A stretch of DNA of 64,000 nt from Thermococcus sp. (GTDB lineage Archaea > Methanobacteriota_B > Thermococci > Thermococcales > Thermococcaceae). Shown here one piece after another: positions 1-8,570 of this stretch. The notes beneath the pieces are model-generated. The model did no database searches, was not told the DNA's origin, and saw only the letters and a list, made by a program, of their open reading frames with translations. Every line of letters begins with the position of its first letter. Positions within the stretch are counted from its first letter, which is position 1. The position numbers and the translations under genes were made by a program. The DNA is taken from positions 1-64,000 of the forward strand of contig NZ_JALVUC010000014.1 in assembly GCF_027023865.1 (NCBI RefSeq). Reading direction: 5' to 3'.

Positions 1-91
1 GTTCTTGAGTGGCCTCTCCGAGACCTTATTAAGTTGCAAAAACTTAAAAGGGTTTTCGGTGGTTTAAGGGTTGTTAGGTGGTTTACTTCAT

Positions 92-111
92 CCCCGCCCT
101 AAAGGGCGAGG
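92..111. repeat. GC-rich hairpin resembling the right end of an IS200/IS605 (TnpB) element
   Basis: The arms CGCCCT (95-100) and AGGGCG (103-108) pair around a two-base centre, and the stem extends outward with one mismatch (CCC 92-94 against AGG 109-111). Read on the minus strand the hairpin (GCCCTTTAGGGC, then GGGGATGAAG) resembles the conserved stem at the right ends of archaeal IS200/IS605 elements, where it forms part of the TnpB guide RNA. No tnpB lies on the side where it would be expected, so this would be a solo remnant. It could equally be a terminator for a gene left of the window. The rest of 1-172 holds no gene I can support. Confidence 0.4.
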
Positions 112-130
112 CTTTCGGGAAGAAAAAAGG

Positions 131-141
131 TAAACTTAAAT
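131..141 (+). promoter_or_regulatory. TATA-like element of the stress-protein/carrier operon
   Basis: An A/T-rich element (TAAACTTAAAT) lies about 35 bases before the ATG at 173, the expected distance for an archaeal TATA box with a short leader. No other candidate lies between the hairpin and the gene. Confidence 0.4.
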
Positions 142-172
142 CCTTTTCGCTCATTTAGGGGTGGGGTTCATC

Positions 173-718
173 ATGGTGCGATTTGCTAGCTTCATAAGCC
201 AGAAGTTCAAAAACATCGCTGGAAACAGGTACGAGGAGATACTGAAATCCTACGAGGATTTCTTCCTGACGGAGGGGGAGATGGTCATTCCTGACGTTGG
301 CTCCGTTCTTATTGCCCTTGACAGATACAGTGAGGAGGTTCCAAGTGAAGTTTATGAGGCTATATCTGCCTATCCCAATGCCGGATTTCTGGTTGTCTAT
401 GTGGTAGATGAAAATGTTCTACGCCTCATACGGAGCACTCTTGGGGATAAGGAAGCTCAAAAGTTCCAGGAGAAGGAGGAACAGTTGGCGGAGGAGAGGC
501 TGTCAAAGGTTGAGAAGAAACTCCGAGAACTTGGGATTTCACCGAGGAGGGGGCGGGTCTTTGGGGACAAGGGTGAATACCTTGAGGAACTCACTGGAAA
601 ATACGACCTTCTGGTGATCTCAAAACACTACGGTTCCGAAACCACGAAGACCCATCCCATAAGCCCCGTTGTTTTCAGGGTTGTCCAAGGCATTAAGAAG
701 CCTGTTGTAATCTACTGA
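173..718 (+). CDS. universal stress protein family protein, degenerate nucleotide loop
   Basis: A 181-residue protein with a UspA-like fold: an N-terminal extension of about 40 residues, then a beta strand (SVLIALDRY), a long charged helical insert, and a C-terminal half with KYDLLVISKHYGS and a final strand KPVVIY. The canonical UspA ATP-binding motif (G-x2-G-x9-G-S/T) is absent; the equivalent region reads SKHYGSETTKTHPIS. It may therefore not bind ATP in the usual way. A GTG at 161 is in frame, but the ATG at 173 is preceded by GGGGTGGGG and is preferred. It is the first gene of an operon with a membrane carrier and a second stress protein, suggesting it regulates or senses the state of the carrier. 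Function is inferred from family and context only. Confidence 0.7.
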   Translation: MVRFASFISQKFKNIAGNRYEEILKSYEDFFLTEGEMVIPDVGSVLIALDRYSEEVPSEVYEAISAYPNAGFLVVYVVDENVLRLIRSTLGDKEAQKFQEKEEQLAEERLSKVEKKLRELGISPRRGRVFGDKGEYLEELTGKYDLLVISKHYGSETTKTHPISPVVFRVVQGIKKPVVIY

Positions 719-730
719 GGAGGAAGGAGC

Positions 731-2014
731 ATGATGTCCACAATGGAGATAGCTGCACTGCTCGTATTCATCGGAGTCTACGTTCTGATAATGAGTGAGA
801 GGATTCACCGTACCATTGCAGCAATGGTGGGGGCCTCCGTCATACTCCTCCTCAATATAGTACCATGGGAAAAACTGCCGGAGTATCTTGACCTCGGTAC
901 GATACTCCTCCTTGCAGGGATGATGACCGTGGTAAACATCGCTAGGGATAGCGGCCTTTTCGAGTACATAGCCATCAAGACTGCAAAGCTTTCAAAGGGT
1001 AGCCCACTAAAAGTCCTTCTCCTGTTCTCGGTTGTTACTGCCTTTGTGAGTGCCTTCCTTGACAACGTGACGACCGTTCTCCTACTGACGCCAATGCTCC
1101 TCTACATCACTAGACAGATGGACGTCAACCCAATCCCGTTCCTCCTCTCGGAGGTGTTCGCTTCTAACATAGGCGGAACCGCGACGCTGATAGGGGATCC
1201 ACCGAACATAATGATAGGCTCCGCGGCCGGGTTGAGCTTCAATGATTTCCTTGTCAACATGGCTCCAATAGCCTTCATTGACCTCATCATCACCGTAGGA
1301 ATAATCTACGTCGCCTACAGGGGTGCTATGAAGTTCCACAGGGAGCGGACCAACTCGATACGGAGGGGCATAATGTCACTCAACGAGGAGGACGCTATAA
1401 AGGATAGAGCCCTCTTCAAGAAGTCGATTATCACAATCGCGGCCATCATTGTTGCGTTTTTCTTCCACGACAGAATAGGCGTCGAGCCTGCGGTTATAGC
1501 CCTCGCCGGTGCGTCGTTTCTCCTCCTGTGGAGCGGTGCTTCGCCGGAATACGCGCTGGAAAAGGTCGAGTGGGCAACGCTGTTCTTCTTTGGTAGCCTG
1601 TTCATAATCGTCGGCGCCCTCGTTGAGACAGGTGCAATAGACCAGCTCGCGGGATGGATGTTAAAGCATGTCCACGGAGAAGGAGGAGCCGTAGTGGCAG
1701 TAACCTGGTTCTCCGCCCTCTCCAGCGCAATAGTGGATAACATACCCTTTACTGCCACTATGATACCCTTGATAAAGGCCATGGGGAGTAGCCTGAACAC
1801 ATACCCCCTGTGGTGGGCGCTCTCACTTGGAGCCTGTCTTGGTGGCAACGGCACGGCCATAGGGGCAAGTGCAAACGTGGTTGTCGTGGGCATAGCCCAC
1901 AGGGAAGGCATAAGGATAACCTTCGGCGACTTCCTTAAGGTGGGGGCGATCATAATGATGACCACGGTTGGGGCTGGAAGTCTGTTCATATGGTTGAGGT
2001 ATGTTGGACTGTGA
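731..2014 (+). CDS. ArsB/NhaD-type ion transporter (IT superfamily)
   Basis: A 427-residue integral membrane protein with about eleven hydrophobic segments. It shows the two pseudo-symmetric halves of the ArsB/NhaD/SLC13-like superfamily: a DN motif near residue 111 followed by GGTATLIGDPPN at 148-159 in the first half, and IVDNIPFTATM with GGNGTAIGASAN in the second half. These re-entrant loops carry the ion and substrate in the family. The substrate (Na+/H+ exchange, an anion such as arsenite, or a dicarboxylate) cannot be read from the sequence. The start follows a strong GAGGAGGAAGG site; a second ATG follows immediately. The gene sits between two universal stress proteins in one operon, with 12- and 9-base gaps, a layout that suggests soluble regulatory partners. 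Confidence 0.85.
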   Translation: MMSTMEIAALLVFIGVYVLIMSERIHRTIAAMVGASVILLLNIVPWEKLPEYLDLGTILLLAGMMTVVNIARDSGLFEYIAIKTAKLSKGSPLKVLLLFSVVTAFVSAFLDNVTTVLLLTPMLLYITRQMDVNPIPFLLSEVFASNIGGTATLIGDPPNIMIGSAAGLSFNDFLVNMAPIAFIDLIITVGIIYVAYRGAMKFHRERTNSIRRGIMSLNEEDAIKDRALFKKSIITIAAIIVAFFFHDRIGVEPAVIALAGASFLLLWSGASPEYALEKVEWATLFFFGSLFIIVGALVETGAIDQLAGWMLKHVHGEGGAVVAVTWFSALSSAIVDNIPFTATMIPLIKAMGSSLNTYPLWWALSLGACLGGNGTAIGASANVVVVGIAHREGIRITFGDFLKVGAIIMMTTVGAGSLFIWLRYVGL

Positions 2015-2023
2015 GGTGGGAAC

Positions 2024-2473
2024 ATGAGGATACTCGTGCTTATAGATGGCTCAAAGTGGAGCCAGAAAGCGGCACTTCACGCGTTCTCCCTTGCAAAGAG
2101 GAGGGGGGCGAAGGTGACCTTATTCTCTGTCCTGGACAGGAAGGAAGCTAAGGCCATAGCCTTCCAGTTGAGCATGAAGAGCGAGAGTATTGAAGCCCTC
2201 CAGCGCTTCGAGGAGACCGTCTGGAAGGAGACTAAGGCTGCCGTGAAGGAGGTAATAACCAACCTCCTTGAACTTGGGATTAAGGAAGGCATAAACTGCT
2301 CCTTCCGGATAGTCGAGGGGACTGCAAGAACCAGAATCCTTGAGGAGGCCAACAGTGGGAAGTACGGCCTTGTGGTTATGGGTGCCTATGGAAAGAGCGG
2401 GAAGACCAGAATAGGCTCTCTTTTAGAGGACGTCATAGGGGAGATAAAGTCCCCGGTCATGGTCGTCCGCTGA
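2024..2473 (+). CDS. universal stress protein (UspA family), canonical nucleotide-binding motif
   Basis: A 149-residue single-domain UspA-like protein. It begins with the strand MRILVLIDGS followed by a helix, and ends with VVMGAYGKSGKTRIGSLLEDV, which fits the G-x2-G-x9-G-S nucleotide loop, then the last strand SPVMVVR. Unlike the first gene of this operon it has the residues needed to bind ATP or another adenine nucleotide. It starts nine bases after the stop of the carrier gene, behind GAGGTGGG. A cytoplasmic regulatory role on the carrier is an inference from the operon. Confidence 0.85.
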   Translation: MRILVLIDGSKWSQKAALHAFSLAKRRGAKVTLFSVLDRKEAKAIAFQLSMKSESIEALQRFEETVWKETKAAVKEVITNLLELGIKEGINCSFRIVEGTARTRILEEANSGKYGLVVMGAYGKSGKTRIGSLLEDVIGEIKSPVMVVR

Positions 2474-2512
2474 GTTTTTAACCCCTATCCTCCCCATTAT
2501 TCCGGTGGTTGC

Positions 2513-3376
2513 ATGGAGTTCCTGTATACATACGACACCTTCAAGCTGGAATTTCCCCTGGTGGAGCCGGAAGATGCCTCCTTCATTATCCTAGGCGTTC
2601 CCTTTGACGGAACGACAAGCTTCAAGGCAGGGGCGCGCTTCGGACCGACCCTTACGAGGCACGCAACCCTCAACCTCGAGAGCTACATCCTGGACTACGG
2701 CGTTGATATCGCCGAGTTTCCAATAGCGGATATAGGTGACGTCGCGGTCATCGCCGGAGACCCAAGAGGGACGGCTGACAGGGTACGCGAGACCGTTGAG
2801 GAGTTAAAACGGATAAACCCAAATGGAGTTCCAATACTCCTCGGTGGAGAGCACTCCCAAACCCTCGGAGCAGTTGAGGCTTTAAAGCCAAGGAGCTATG
2901 TTGTCTTCGACGCTCACCTCGACCTGCGCGACAGCTATGAAGACAACCCCTACAACCACGCCTGCGTCGCGAGGAGGATCGCCGAGCGTGGTGTCGAGGA
3001 GGCAATGTTCGGGATAAGGAGCGGAACAAGGGAGGAAGTGGAGTATGCTAAGGAAAAAAACATCCAGTGGGTTCACGCCAGGAACTACAGCTTTGATTCC
3101 TTCCTCGAGCTTGTAAGACCTCTCCCCGAGCCAGTCTATCTATCAATCGACATAGACGCCTTTGACCTTTCGATGGTTCCATCAACGGGAACGCCCGAGG
3201 CGGGCGGATTGTCCTTCTGGGATGTGGTTGAAGCTATTGAATGGCTCGCAGACAACAAGGTAATAGCTGGCTTCGACATAATGGAAGTGGCTGGGGAGAA
3301 CCTTGGCGATATCACCGCTTTAACCGCGGCAAAGTTGCTGTTCTACTTCATTGGAGCAATTGGGAAAATGAATTAA
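2513..3376 (+). CDS. speB: agmatinase / ureohydrolase family enzyme
   Basis: A 287-residue ureohydrolase with the family's dinuclear manganese motifs: GGEHS at 111-115, DAHLDLRD at 133-140 and SIDIDAFD near 212-219. The first motif is more often GGDHS. Family members hydrolyse agmatine, arginine or formiminoglutamate; in Thermococcales this enzyme serves polyamine synthesis and is known to act on N1-aminopropylagmatine as well as agmatine. The start follows GGTGGTTGC and lies 39 bases after the previous gene, with a TATA-less spacer, so it may be read from the upstream operon. Its 3' end is followed by a T-rich tract (CTCCTTTTTCTC, 3377-3388), a likely terminator. Confidence 0.88.
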   Translation: MEFLYTYDTFKLEFPLVEPEDASFIILGVPFDGTTSFKAGARFGPTLTRHATLNLESYILDYGVDIAEFPIADIGDVAVIAGDPRGTADRVRETVEELKRINPNGVPILLGGEHSQTLGAVEALKPRSYVVFDAHLDLRDSYEDNPYNHACVARRIAERGVEEAMFGIRSGTREEVEYAKEKNIQWVHARNYSFDSFLELVRPLPEPVYLSIDIDAFDLSMVPSTGTPEAGGLSFWDVVEAIEWLADNKVIAGFDIMEVAGENLGDITALTAAKLLFYFIGAIGKMN

Positions 3377-3535
3377 CTCCTTTTTCTCATTGTGAATTCA
3401 CTCACAGCGTTAACTTATACTTTTTGACATTGAGAGGAGCTTATGACCCAAAAGAGCCTTATAAAGGGGCGAAATCCCTGGAGAACGGTGGCTGGGCCGA
3501 TCCATCACCATAAAGACCCGCTCATAGGAGTAAAG

Positions 3536-3553
3536 TTAAAAAACAGAAAAAAC
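3536..3553 (-). terminator. T-rich terminator of the antiporter gene
   Basis: Read on the minus strand, two runs of six T separated by CTG begin within a few bases of the stop codon of the antiporter gene. Such T-runs are the usual archaeal terminator. The rest of 3389-3535 contains no convincing gene. Confidence 0.5.
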
Positions 3554-3557
3554 TGCA

Positions 3558-4886
3558 TCAGGAGGACTTCCCCTGAATCTTACTCTCTTGATACCTCCTC
3601 ATCCTGTCCTCGACGGTCTCGTGCTGGAGGAGCTTGCTCTTGAGGAACGGAACCCAGAGGGTCTCGGTGAGGACCGATGCAAGGACCGTTATGACGGTCA
3701 CCGCGAGGATCACCTCACCCCAGTAGGTTGTCAGGACGGCACTGTGATAGGTCATGGCCAAACTGAGTGGAAGTGCGGCAAGCGCTGAAGGAACAACACC
3801 CCTCGGTCCCTCGAATGAGATGAAGAGGTACTCCTTGACACCCCACCACTTCAGTATCGGCAACGCGGCTATGGGCCTTGCGACTAGCATTATAAAGTAG
3901 GCGATGAGTGTCCCACTAACGAGGTTCTCAGTCAATGGCTTGAGGTTAAGGCTTGCACCGAGCAGGACGAAGATGAATATTGTGGCTATGGCCGCTATGC
4001 TCTCGTTGAAGTGGACTTCCTTTTCCACGGCCTTCATGACCTTGGTGAGGACCTGTGGCTTCTCCCTCTTGCTGAAGACCTTGTAGTTTCCAAGGATTAT
4101 GCCCGTGACGGTGGCCACGAGGTAGCCGGATGCCTGAAGGGCCTCTCCGATCAGAAAGCCGCTGAATGCAAGGAAGATAGAGAATATCTCGATCTCAGGA
4201 AACTCGAAGATACCCGTCTTCTTGATGAACCAGTAGCCGAATATTCCAACGGCGATGCCCACCACTATGGAAACGATAACTTCATAGAGGAAGTACCCCA
4301 CCGCCGCACCGTAAACCCCGATGTGGGAGCTGAAGGCCGCGAAAAGCCCACCACTGGCCTGGGGAACTAGCATCGCAACCGCAACTGCCGTCAGAACTAT
4401 GCCCAGTGGGTCGTTGAATATGGATTCCGTGACTATCGTTGTCTCTATGTCCTGCTGGACGTGATACTGCCGGAAGAGGGGAATGAGGGTCGCAGGGTCC
4501 GTTGCGCTGATTATCGCACCGAACAGGAAGCCCACGAGAAACGGAGCGTGGAAGATCCACGAGAAGAACCACGCGGCCAAAATGGCTGTGACGACCAGGC
4601 CCAGAGTGTCAAGGATTGTTATTGTTGAGAAGTTCCGTTTCAACAGCTTCCAACTAAGGTTGTGCCCTTCAGTGAACAATATCATAACCAGACCAAAGAC
4701 ACGGACGTAATTGAAAAGCTCTTGGGCAATGTTCCTGGATATAAGGGTTGCTATTGGTCCAAGGATTATGCCCGCGATGATGAAAATCGGAACGTAGGAG
4801 ATGTTGTAGCGCCTACTTATCAGCATCGCGATTATTCCCGAGCCGAGAACCGCCACGAGAACCCCTGCTAGGATGTCCGTTATCAT
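3558..4886 (-). CDS. NhaP-type cation:proton antiporter (CPA1)
   Basis: A 442-residue membrane protein with about twelve to thirteen hydrophobic segments and no C-terminal regulatory domain. Family signatures are visible: ISATDPATLIPL in a mid-membrane helix and ESIFNDPLGIVL next to it. The TD and FND pairs mark the ion-binding site of CPA1-type Na+(K+)/H+ antiporters. A later stretch, FEGPRGVVPSALAALPL, is also typical of NhaP. It should exchange Na+ or K+ for H+ across the cytoplasmic membrane. The ATG follows GGGGGCGAT, and a TATA-like ATTTTAAAG lies about 45 bases upstream (4930-4938, minus strand). It is transcribed separately from, and in the same direction as, the chloride-channel gene. 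Confidence 0.88.
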   Translation of the reverse strand: MITDILAGVLVAVLGSGIIAMLISRRYNISYVPIFIIAGIILGPIATLISRNIAQELFNYVRVFGLVMILFTEGHNLSWKLLKRNFSTITILDTLGLVVTAILAAWFFSWIFHAPFLVGFLFGAIISATDPATLIPLFRQYHVQQDIETTIVTESIFNDPLGIVLTAVAVAMLVPQASGGLFAAFSSHIGVYGAAVGYFLYEVIVSIVVGIAVGIFGYWFIKKTGIFEFPEIEIFSIFLAFSGFLIGEALQASGYLVATVTGIILGNYKVFSKREKPQVLTKVMKAVEKEVHFNESIAAIATIFIFVLLGASLNLKPLTENLVSGTLIAYFIMLVARPIAALPILKWWGVKEYLFISFEGPRGVVPSALAALPLSLAMTYHSAVLTTYWGEVILAVTVITVLASVLTETLWVPFLKSKLLQHETVEDRMRRYQESKIQGKSS

Positions 4887-5031
4887 GATATCGCCCCCGT
4901 ATTCTCTGTTCTCCGTGTTATCGAGTAGATTTTAAAGTTTTCCATGGGCATCTCCGACAATTAGGGAATTCTAACGATAGAGTTTCGAGAATAAAGCTGG
5001 GACATAGGTATTTATTCACCCTTTAAACCAC

Positions 5032-6741
5032 TCACCAGAGGTATATGCCCTCAATAGCGTAGTAATACGCACGGTAGATGTCCTTTTTGGTTACCACGCC
5101 AATAAGCTTTCCACTATCATCAACGACGGGAAGGAGATTCTGGTCGTTCATCAAAATCTTATCTAGGGCATCCTGAGCCGTCTCCGCTGGGGTTATTACA
5201 GCAAAGTCCCTCTTCATTGTCCTTTCAACCGAAAGCTTCTTCATGGAAGTTGTCCTGCCCAGTATCTCTGTTACCCCCACGATGCCAACTACCCTCCCAT
5301 CATCGTCCACAACGGGAAGGAAATCGTGTCCGGTTGAGGATATTATCCTCTCGACTTCAAGGAGTGGGCGTTTCACATGGATTCTAACAACATTCGTGGT
5401 CATTATCTCGTGAACCGCTATCGTCTCAAGGATCAAGGGCCTGCCTGTTTTAACGTGAACCCCCTTGCGTTCGAGTTTGGTTGTGTAGACAGAGGACCCT
5501 CTAAAGAAGGCCCTTGCGGTTAAAAAGGCGACGACCGAGGTTAGGGCAACTGCCGGCGAGTAGGCGTAGCTACCGGACATTTCCGTTATCATGATTATCT
5601 GTGTCAACGGTGCCTGGGTTGATGCAGAGAAGAAGCCTGCCATCCCCGCAAGGGCGTAGGCTTCCACGTTTGCGTGAGGGACGAGCATCCCGAAGGCCGA
5701 ACCCAGCATCGTTCCAATGAAGAGGCTTGGGGCAAATATTCCACCGGAGAATCCCGAACTTATGGCTAGCAACGTGGCCGTCATCTTTGCGAGGGCGAGG
5801 ATTATCAGCAGCTCAAGGGTGAACTTCCCAAGCAGGGCATCTTTTATGCCCCCAAAGCCTATCCCAAAGATCCCCTGGGTGGGGAGGAGCATCCCTATCA
5901 GGCCTATCCCAAGCGCTCCGATAACTAAACGAAGCTCGAAGGGATACCTCTTCGAGAACGCGTCGAAGAAGTCGGTCGCCTTATATAAAGCCCGAGTGTA
6001 AGCGTAGCCTACCAAACCGAGTATCACCCCAAGGATGAAATAGAAAGGAATCCCCCCCAAGATGCTTATGTTGGGGTTTACAACGGGGAACCTGGCGGGC
6101 TGATGAAGGATGGTGAGGGTTATTGCGTTGCCTATTATAGCAGATATGAATATCGGGACGAGGTTTATGGTTATCGCCCCCATGTAAACGACCTCAAGGG
6201 CGAACATAGAACCTGCCAACGGGGTGTTGAAGGTTCCCGCTATTCCGGCGGCGAGGCCGCAGGTGGTTATGAGCTTCCTCACCTGGGGGTTGGGAAGCTT
6301 TTCAGCCAAGGTCGAATCGAGGGCCGCTCCAATGAATGCAGCTGGTCCCTCGCGGCCAAGAGGACCGCCCGCTCCAATAGAAACAGCCGTTGCCACGGTC
6401 TTTAAGAGGGCCAGCTTGGCACCAATTTTACCGCTCTTGAAGATTATGCCCTCGATGACCTCGGGAACACCGTTTCCCCTAAGCCCTGGGTAGATCTTCA
6501 CCATTGGGGCTATCAGCAGGGCACCGAAAACAGGGAGAAGAACGTATCCCAGGTTTAGGCCATAGACCCTGTAGGATACTGCCGGGAGAACGCGTGAAAA
6601 GAAGAGAGAAGTAAAACCGTCTATCAGAAGCCTGAAAACAAGAGCTCCCAGACCGCCAACTAACCCGGCCAGCGCTGCTATGCCGAGCAGCACGGTCCAC
6701 CTCTTAACATATCTCCGGAGATTCCATTCCTTAGCGTACAT
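5032..6741 (-). CDS. ClC-family chloride channel/antiporter with two CBS domains
   Basis: A 569-residue protein. The N-terminal ~430 residues are a ClC membrane domain with the anion-path motifs GNGVPEV, GGPLGREGPAAF and GFSGGIFAPSLFIG. The C-terminal ~130 residues form a pair of CBS domains (LEVERIISSTGHDFLPVVDDDGR and a second copy ending in FLPVV-like LLPVVDDSGK), which usually bind adenine nucleotides and gate transport. The glutamate in GREGP is the gating glutamate, so either Cl-/H+ exchange or channel activity is possible. An in-frame GTG at 6747 overlaps the stop of the upstream gene; the ATG at 6741 is chosen, but neither has a strong ribosome site, consistent with translational coupling to the hypothetical gene upstream. 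Confidence 0.9.
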   Translation of the reverse strand: MYAKEWNLRRYVKRWTVLLGIAALAGLVGGLGALVFRLLIDGFTSLFFSRVLPAVSYRVYGLNLGYVLLPVFGALLIAPMVKIYPGLRGNGVPEVIEGIIFKSGKIGAKLALLKTVATAVSIGAGGPLGREGPAAFIGAALDSTLAEKLPNPQVRKLITTCGLAAGIAGTFNTPLAGSMFALEVVYMGAITINLVPIFISAIIGNAITLTILHQPARFPVVNPNISILGGIPFYFILGVILGLVGYAYTRALYKATDFFDAFSKRYPFELRLVIGALGIGLIGMLLPTQGIFGIGFGGIKDALLGKFTLELLIILALAKMTATLLAISSGFSGGIFAPSLFIGTMLGSAFGMLVPHANVEAYALAGMAGFFSASTQAPLTQIIMITEMSGSYAYSPAVALTSVVAFLTARAFFRGSSVYTTKLERKGVHVKTGRPLILETIAVHEIMTTNVVRIHVKRPLLEVERIISSTGHDFLPVVDDDGRVVGIVGVTEILGRTTSMKKLSVERTMKRDFAVITPAETAQDALDKILMNDQNLLPVVDDSGKLIGVVTKKDIYRAYYYAIEGIYLW

Positions 6742-6747
6742 CGGCAC

Positions 6748-7218
6748 TCAACCGAAGAACGCTCCCATCATATTCATCTGCTCGTCGCTCATGGACTTTA
6801 TCCTGAACTCTGGTATCTCAAGAATTAAGCCCTCGTATTCCTCCTTTGTTATTTCCCTGGCTTTCCCGCCCTTAGTGAGGTAGAAGATCTCGTAGTCCGG
6901 GTCGCGGTAGGTAACTAGGAACCTGTCAGCCTCAATATCATTAAAGTTCACGAATATGATGTTCCCGCCCGTGTAGGGACGCTTGCACTTGAAGGGGAAG
7001 CTTGAGGAGTTTAGCATGGCATCGCCGAGGGCTTGGTTTGCTCTCTCTCCGTTTATCTCGGTCCAGAACTTTTTCCCCTCGAAGTCCCCCTCGACAACGA
7101 TGAGGAACCTCTGACCGTCAAGCTCGACTATAGGTGCACCTTTCTCAGCAAGTATCTTAAAAAGCTCGCCGATTGTTTCAGCGTTTCTCAGAGAGGCAAT
7201 GAATCCCTCAACCTTCAT
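6748..7218 (-). CDS. conserved hypothetical protein, coupled to the ClC gene
   Basis: A 156-residue soluble protein that I cannot assign to a family. It has alternating strands (PIVELDGQRFLIVVEGDF, NIIFVNFND, RFLVTYRDPDYEIFYLT) and a C-terminal tail rich in Met and Gln (SDEQMNMMGAFF). The ORF can be extended upstream to 7362, but the ATG at 7218 is preceded by AAGGTGGGAGAT, a strong site, and the extension overlaps the divergent endonuclease gene. It ends next to the start of the chloride-channel gene, so the two are probably one transcript and this protein may have a role linked to that channel. Confidence 0.6.
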   Translation of the reverse strand: MKVEGFIASLRNAETIGELFKILAEKGAPIVELDGQRFLIVVEGDFEGKKFWTEINGERANQALGDAMLNSSSFPFKCKRPYTGGNIIFVNFNDIEADRFLVTYRDPDYEIFYLTKGGKAREITKEEYEGLILEIPEFRIKSMSDEQMNMMGAFFG

Positions 7219-7307
7219 ATCTCCCACCTTTTTTGAGTTGAGAAGGCGGGTTATAAGCTTTGGGGCAACGTTTTTTATAGTTCCCAAAAACTTCCTCCGG
7301 TGGTTGA

Positions 7308-8570
7308 ATGTTAGTAGATGCCGACCTCCACATCCATTCCCACTACTCAAGGGCCGTTTCAAAGGCCATGACGATACCTAACTTAGCGAAAAATGCCCGC
7401 TTCAAGGGGCTCGGCCTCGTCGGAACCGGGGATATACTGAACCCAAAGTGGGAAGAAGAACTGCTCAAATACGCCGAAAAGGTCAACGAGGGAACCTACG
7501 AGAGGGACGGAATCAGGTTTCTCCTCACCACCGAGGCGGAAGACGACAGAAGGGTTCACCACGTTCTCATTTTCCCGAGCATAGAAACCGTCCACGAGAT
7601 GAGGGAGAGATTGAAGCCGTATTCAAAAAACATCGAAACGGAGGGTAGGCCCCACGTAAATCTCTCCGCGGCGGGGATAGCTGATTTAGCGAACGAGCTG
7701 GACGTCCTAATCGGGCCGGCCCACGCCTTTACACCCTGGACAAGTCTCTACAAAGAGTACAACAGCCTTAAAGAAGCCTACGGAGACGCAAAAATTCACT
7801 TCCTCGAGCTTGGTCTCTCCGCTGATTCAGAGATGGCTGATAGAATAAGGGCACACCACGGGATTACCTACCTCAGTAACAGCGACGCCCATTCCCCGAT
7901 GCCCCACCGCCTTGGGAGGGAGTTTAACCGCTTCGAAATTGAGGAAACCACCTTTGAGGAGATAAGAAGAGCCATCCTAAAGCGCGGCGGGAGGAGAATC
8001 GTCTTGAACGCAGGCCTCGACCCGCGCCTTGGTAAGTACCACCTGACGGCATGCTCGAGGTGTTACACTAAATACAGCCTTGAGGAGGCGAGGGCCTATC
8101 ACTGGAAGTGTCCGAAGTGCGGTGGAAGGATAAAGAAGGGTGTTCACGACAGGATTATGGAACTGGCCGACACGGAGAAAGGGCCAAAAGACAGGCCACC
8201 TTACATCCGCCTCGCACCGCTGGCCGAGATTATAGCGATGGTGATCGGCAAAGGCGTCGAAACGAAGTCAGTTAGAGTAATCTGGGAGCGTTTTTTGAGG
8301 GAGTTTGGGAGCGAGATAAGGGTCCTTGTAGATGTGCCGGTTGAGGCCTTGGCGGAGGTTCACGATGAGGTGGCCAAGGCAGTTTGGGCTTACAGGGAAG
8401 GCAAGCTGATAGTGATTCCCGGCGGTGGTGGTAAGTACGGCGAGATTAAACTGCCCGAGGAGATAAGAAAGGCGAGCATCGAGGAGCTGGAAAGCATTGA
8501 AGTTTCAGTCCCAGACGGAGAAAGGCCAAAACAGAGGAGTATAACTGATTTCTTGGGGGTGGAAACTTGA
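7308..8570 (+). CDS. endoQ: endonuclease Q (EndoQ), cleaves 5' of deaminated bases
   Basis: A 420-residue protein matching the Thermococcales EndoQ family. The N-terminal PHP domain shows DADLHIHSHYS at 4-14 and later metal ligands (SNSDAHSP). A four-cysteine zinc finger (CSRC ... CPKC) lies at about 248-274, followed by a helical DNA-binding region. The extreme C-terminus, QRSITDFL, fits a PCNA-interacting peptide (Q-x2-I-x2-F-L). The enzyme nicks DNA 5' to deoxyuridine, hypoxanthine, xanthine and abasic sites, which arise quickly at high temperature. The ATG at 7308 is divergent from the hypothetical gene 89 bases away. Its stop overlaps the TTG start of the next gene. Confidence 0.9.
   Translation: MLVDADLHIHSHYSRAVSKAMTIPNLAKNARFKGLGLVGTGDILNPKWEEELLKYAEKVNEGTYERDGIRFLLTTEAEDDRRVHHVLIFPSIETVHEMRERLKPYSKNIETEGRPHVNLSAAGIADLANELDVLIGPAHAFTPWTSLYKEYNSLKEAYGDAKIHFLELGLSADSEMADRIRAHHGITYLSNSDAHSPMPHRLGREFNRFEIEETTFEEIRRAILKRGGRRIVLNAGLDPRLGKYHLTACSRCYTKYSLEEARAYHWKCPKCGGRIKKGVHDRIMELADTEKGPKDRPPYIRLAPLAEIIAMVIGKGVETKSVRVIWERFLREFGSEIRVLVDVPVEALAEVHDEVAKAVWAYREGKLIVIPGGGGKYGEIKLPEEIRKASIEELESIEVSVPDGERPKQRSITDFLGVET

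Noticed and set aside
1315-2025. 236-codon minus-strand frame opposite the ion carrier
   Set aside because: The plus-strand carrier has clear family motifs on the same bases; the antisense frame is a codon-bias shadow.
3486-3540. Possible C/D-box RNA (GTGATGG on the minus strand)
   Set aside because: The C-box-like word has a mismatch and no D box (CTGA) at a suitable distance was found.
3443-3643. Open frame of 66 codons between the agmatinase and antiporter genes
   Set aside because: Although it has GAGGAG upstream, its second half lies antisense to the antiporter gene and the protein has no recognisable pattern. The spacer reads better as terminators of both neighbours.
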